From positions 1 to 8,686 of the forward strand of contig CALUCI010000226.1 in the NCBI GenBank assembly GCA_943914515.1: a stretch of DNA of 8,686 nt, given 5' to 3'. The DNA comes from an uncultured Pseudomonas sp. Lineage in GTDB: Bacteria; Pseudomonadota; Gammaproteobacteria; Pseudomonadales; Pseudomonadaceae. The position numbers were made by a program, and so were the translations under genes. Below the pieces are notes generated by a model. That model had not been told where the DNA came from, ran no database searches, and was given only the letters and a program-made list of their open reading frames with translations. Position 1 is the first letter of the stretch, and each line of letters begins with the position of its first letter. Positions 6,075-8,686 of the stretch are shown here, piece by piece.

Positions 6075-7244
6075 TCAGCGTTGCGTGCGCGGCATGCCCA
6101 GGCCGAACTGGGCGATCAGCTCGCGCTGGATTTCATTGGTGCCGCCGCCGAAGGTCACGGTGACCGAGGCGCGCAGCTCATATTCCAGCTCGCCGTGCAG
6201 CGCGGCGGCCGCCGAGCCCGAGCGCAGCGAGCCGTTGACGCCGATCACCGCCGACAACCGGCGCAGGATCTCGATGGCCGACTCCGAGCCGTAGACCTTG
6301 GTGGTCGAGCTCAAGGCCACGTCCATGCGCTCATGCTCGAGGTTGGCGGCGATGCGCAGGTTGATCAGGCGCATCGCCTCGAGGCGCGAGTAACACTCGG
6401 CCAGCGAGGTACGCACCCAGGCCTTGTCCATCGCCCGCCGGCCCTGCTCGTCGGTGGCCTTGGCCCACAGGTAGACGCGGCGGAACAGCCCCGCAACCTT
6501 GTCCGACCAAGAGCCCAGGCCCAGGCGCTCGTGGTTGAGCTGGGCGGTGATCAGTTTCCAGCCGCCGTTCAACTCGCCGACCAGCATGTCCCTGGGCACC
6601 GCCACGTTGTCGTAATAGGTGGCGGCGGTCGGGTTGCTGGTGGTCGGGATCACCGTGCTGGAGAAGCCCGGCAGCGTGGTGTCGAGGATCAGGATCGACA
6701 CGCCTTTGTGCCGCGCCAGGTCCGGATCGGTACGGGCCGCCAGCCAGATGAAGTCGGCGGACTCGGCCCCGGAGGTCCACAGTTTGTTGCCGTTGACCAG
6801 GAAATGCTCGCCCTGCAGCCGGGCGCTGGTCTTGAGCACTGCCAGGTCGCTGCCGGCGTCCGGTTCGGAGTAGCCGATGGCGAACATGATCTCGCCGGCG
6901 GCAATGCCCGGCAGAAAGCGTTCCTTCTGCGCCGCGCTGCCGTGCTCCATCAAGGCCGGGCCGACCGTGCTGATGGTCACGAACGGCAGCGGCGCGCCGG
7001 CTATGTTGGCCTCTTCGAAGAAGATCAACTGCTCGGTGGCGGCATAGCCCTGGCCGCCGTGGGCCTTGGGCCAGCCGACTGCCAGCCAGCCATCGCGGCC
7101 CATCTGGCGGATGGTCTGGCGGTACAGTTCGCCGCCTTCCTTGCCGCGCAGTTGCTCGCGCAACTCGGGGGTCATCAGCGCCTGGAAATAATCCCGCACC
7201 TTGCGGCGCAGGGCATGTTGTTCGGGGGTGAGGTCGACGAACAT
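6075..7244 (-). CDS. Acyl-CoA dehydrogenase, alpha-type (389 residues)
   Basis: This is a second FAD-dependent acyl-CoA dehydrogenase of usual length. Visible blocks are GWPKAHGGQGY (57-67), FAIGYSEPDAGSDLAVLKT (121-139, with SEP and GSD contacting FAD and substrate), NGNKLWTSGAESADF (151-165), DNVAVPRDMLVGELNGGW (212-229) and FGGGTNEIQRELIAQFGLGMPR (365-386). The medium-chain-type glutamate site is Gly (Gly367); Glu239 in LNHER occupies the helix-G position and is the probable catalytic base. The start is certain: TAA of the aldolase gene is followed directly by GGAG and then ATG, a gap of 10 bases. It may work as a homomer, share the beta-type subunit encoded further downstream, or pair with a chain encoded upstream of the window. 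The family and reaction class are clear, but the acyl substrate is not. Confidence 0.92.
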   Translation of the reverse strand: MFVDLTPEQHALRRKVRDYFQALMTPELREQLRGKEGGELYRQTIRQMGRDGWLAVGWPKAHGGQGYAATEQLIFFEEANIAGAPLPFVTISTVGPALMEHGSAAQKERFLPGIAAGEIMFAIGYSEPDAGSDLAVLKTSARLQGEHFLVNGNKLWTSGAESADFIWLAARTDPDLARHKGVSILILDTTLPGFSSTVIPTTSNPTAATYYDNVAVPRDMLVGELNGGWKLITAQLNHERLGLGSWSDKVAGLFRRVYLWAKATDEQGRRAMDKAWVRTSLAECYSRLEAMRLINLRIAANLEHERMDVALSSTTKVYGSESAIEILRRLSAVIGVNGSLRSGSAAAALHGELEYELRASVTVTFGGGTNEIQRELIAQFGLGMPRTQR

Positions 7245-7254
7245 GGTCCGCTCC

Positions 7255-8433
7255 TTAGGCCGTGCCGAGAATCAGGCCGCTGGTAGGTACGCCGGTTCCG
7301 GCGGTCACCAGCACGTTCTCCACGTCGGCCACCTGGTTCACCGCCGTGCCACGCACCTGGCGTACTGCTTCGGCGATGCCGTTCATGCCGTGGATATAGG
7401 CTTCGCCCAGTTGCCCGCCGTGGGTGTTGATCGGCAGTTTGCCGCCGCGGGCGTGTTCGCCGGCACGGATGAATTCCTTCGCCTGGCCACGCGGGACGAA
7501 GCCGAACTCTTCCAGTTGCGGCAGCACGAACGGGGTGAAGTGGTCGTAGATCACTGCGGTCTGGAAGGCGTCAGGGCCAAGGCCCGACTGGCGATACAAC
7601 TCGCGGGCGACCACGCCCATCTCCGGCAGGCCGGTGATGTCGTCGCGGTAGAACGAGGTCATGATCTGCTGGCCGCTGCTGATGCCCTGGGAGCCGGCCT
7701 TGATCGTCACCGGCTTCTGCCGCAGGTCACGGGCGCGCTCGGCCGAGGTGATGACCATCGCCACCGCGCCATCGGACTCCTGGCAGCAGTCCAGCAGGTG
7801 CAGCGGCTCGCAGATCCAGCGCGAGGCCTGGTGCTCTTCGAGGGTGATCGGCTTGCCATGGAAGAAGGCTTTCGGATTGGTCGCGGCGAAGTCACGCACC
7901 GCCACCGCCACCCGACCGAAATCTTCCGAGGTGGCGCCATAGGTGTGCATGTAGCGCTGGGCGAACATGCCGACCCAGGCAGCCGGGGTGTGGAAGCCGT
8001 GGGGCATGTACCAGCCGTAGTTGACGTTCTCGAAGATCGGCGTCGAGGCAAAGCCGTAGCTGCCGCTGCCGAAGCGATACCAGGAGCGTTCGTTCATGGC
8101 GCGGTACACCACCACCACCTTGGCCACACCGGTGGCCACCGCCATCGCTGCGTGCAGCACCGGTGCACAGGCGGCGCCGCCGCCGTGGGGCACCTGGGAG
8201 AAGAACTTGACGTCCTTGCAGCCCAGCAGGCGGGCGATCTCGTACTCTGGCACCTTGTCCACCGAGTAGGAGCTGAACCCCTCCACTTCGGATGGATCGA
8301 TGCCGGCGTCCTTCAAGGCTTCAAGGGTGGCTTCCATGGCCAGGCGCAGTTCGGTCCGCCCGGAATTCTTGGAAAACTCGGTCGCGCCAAGACCGACAAT
8401 GGCGGCGCGCCCGGAAATCGACGATTGCGTCAT
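7255..8433 (-). CDS. Thiolase-fold acyl-CoA retro-aldolase (Ltp2/Sal-like, SCP-x-type thiolase family)
   Basis: This 392-residue protein has the thiolase fold of the lipid-transfer/SCP-x branch. Key catalytic positions are changed. Where thiolases have the NEAF asparagine it has Tyr296 (YDHF). Where they have the GHP histidine it has Tyr346 (GEAYIHG), six residues after the GG of NTHGG. The C-terminal CxGGG cysteine is lost (TAGTG, 377-381). Two tyrosines at these places characterise Ltp2-type aldolases, which cleave 3-hydroxyacyl-CoA steroids to a ketone or aldehyde plus a short acyl-CoA. Cys89 (GGGAACAP) still aligns with the thiolase nucleophile. Ltp2 and Sal enzymes work with a DUF35 partner fused or adjacent to a MaoC hydratase; the hydratase gene ends 17 bases upstream, but no DUF35 gene is visible before the window ends. 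GGAGA precedes the ATG by about seven bases. A non-decarboxylating thiolase-like role is the main alternative. Confidence 0.88.
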   Translation of the reverse strand: MTQSSISGRAAIVGLGATEFSKNSGRTELRLAMEATLEALKDAGIDPSEVEGFSSYSVDKVPEYEIARLLGCKDVKFFSQVPHGGGAACAPVLHAAMAVATGVAKVVVVYRAMNERSWYRFGSGSYGFASTPIFENVNYGWYMPHGFHTPAAWVGMFAQRYMHTYGATSEDFGRVAVAVRDFAATNPKAFFHGKPITLEEHQASRWICEPLHLLDCCQESDGAVAMVITSAERARDLRQKPVTIKAGSQGISSGQQIMTSFYRDDITGLPEMGVVARELYRQSGLGPDAFQTAVIYDHFTPFVLPQLEEFGFVPRGQAKEFIRAGEHARGGKLPINTHGGQLGEAYIHGMNGIAEAVRQVRGTAVNQVADVENVLVTAGTGVPTSGLILGTA

Positions 8434-8450
8434 CAGTGTGTCTCCGGCTG

Positions 8451-8686
8451 TCAGGGCAGAACCAGCGCGACCGTGCCGGTCACGTGGTTGCCCATGGAAT
8501 TCTTGCCGCCAAGGGTCACTTCGACCGTGCGGGTTTCGGGATCGAGGCGCGTCACGCTGCCGCTGAAGGTCATGCTGTCGCCGGGGTAGTTGGGCGCACC
8601 GAGCTTGATCTTCAGCAACTGCAGGCGGGCCAGCGGTCCGGCCCAGGCTTCGACGAAGCGCTGCACCAGGCCGTTGGTGGTGAGGA
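8451..8686 (-). CDS. MaoC-like (hot-dog fold) enoyl-CoA hydratase, C-terminal part only
   Basis: Only the last 77 codons are inside the window; the gene continues past base 8686, so the N-terminus and catalytic part are unseen. The visible chain starts LTTNGLVQRFVEAW and contains the YPGDSMTFSGSVTRLD strand pair and the terminal strands ending GNHVTGTVALVLP. This matches the C-terminal half of MaoC-type hot-dog hydratases, close in pattern to ChsH1/Shy-type steroid enoyl-CoA hydratases. The expected reaction is addition of water to the 2-enoyl-CoA made by the neighbouring dehydrogenases, giving the 3-hydroxyacyl-CoA cleaved by the next gene product. TGA is 17 bases before the aldolase ATG, which fits a common transcript. 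The family call rests on a short segment, and a DUF35-MaoC fusion cannot be excluded. Confidence 0.75.
   Translation of the reverse strand, partial: LTTNGLVQRFVEAWAGPLARLQLLKIKLGAPNYPGDSMTFSGSVTRLDPETRTVEVTLGGKNSMGNHVTGTVALVLP

Noticed and set aside
4971..7286. Plus-strand open frame of 771 codons opposite two dehydrogenase genes
   Set aside because: It is antisense to two genes with clear family motifs, spans their boundary, is rich in H, R, Q, A and G, and shows no recognisable domain. Long antisense frames are common in GC-rich Pseudomonas DNA.
7201..8589. Plus-strand open frame of 462 codons opposite the aldolase gene
   Set aside because: It is the antisense shadow of the aldolase and parts of its neighbours, with biased composition and no domain signature.

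Overview
The window is high-GC DNA that most likely comes from a Pseudomonas (putida/fluorescens type). Codon use points that way, and so do the REP elements of the GTAGGAGCGGG...CCCGCGA class, including two head-to-head pairs, plus one GTGGGAGCTGG-class element. All seven genes lie on the minus strand, so the locus is transcribed from right to left. The operon begins upstream of base 8686, outside the window.

Layout in transcription order: the C-terminal part of a MaoC-type enoyl-CoA hydratase (8686-8451); a thiolase-fold retro-aldolase of the Ltp2/Sal type (8433-7255); an alpha-type acyl-CoA dehydrogenase (7244-6075); a second alpha-type acyl-CoA dehydrogenase (6005-4800); a degenerate beta-type acyl-CoA dehydrogenase overlapping it by ATGA (4803-3649); an acyl-CoA ligase (3630-1951); a 214-base gap with a REP pair and a strong hairpin; an exported DUF1329 protein (1736-354); and a rho-independent terminator (322-294). 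Beyond that lie only REP elements and unassigned DNA. Every complete gene has a good Shine-Dalgarno sequence. The six genes from the MaoC gene to the ligase are separated by -4 to 69 bases and look like one operon.

Together they encode one non-classical beta-oxidation round: CoA activation (ligase), alpha,beta-dehydrogenation (acyl-CoA dehydrogenases), hydration (MaoC) and retro-aldol cleavage (Ltp2/Sal-like). No 3-hydroxyacyl-CoA dehydrogenase or true thiolase is present. This logic is known from steroid side-chain removal (the actinobacterial igr operon, and the Scd/Shy/Sal enzymes of cholate-degrading Pseudomonas). Branched carboxylates whose beta carbon cannot be oxidised to a ketone need the same route. 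The substrate here is inferred (steroid, terpenoid or another bulky branched acid), not shown. The DUF1329 protein is probably envelope-located and may help handle a hydrophobic substrate.

The most interesting points are: tyrosines in place of two thiolase active-site residues, with the nucleophile-position cysteine kept; a beta-type dehydrogenase lacking both possible catalytic glutamates and translationally coupled to its alpha partner; two alpha-type dehydrogenases for one beta; and a REP element that supplies the stop codon of the ligase gene.
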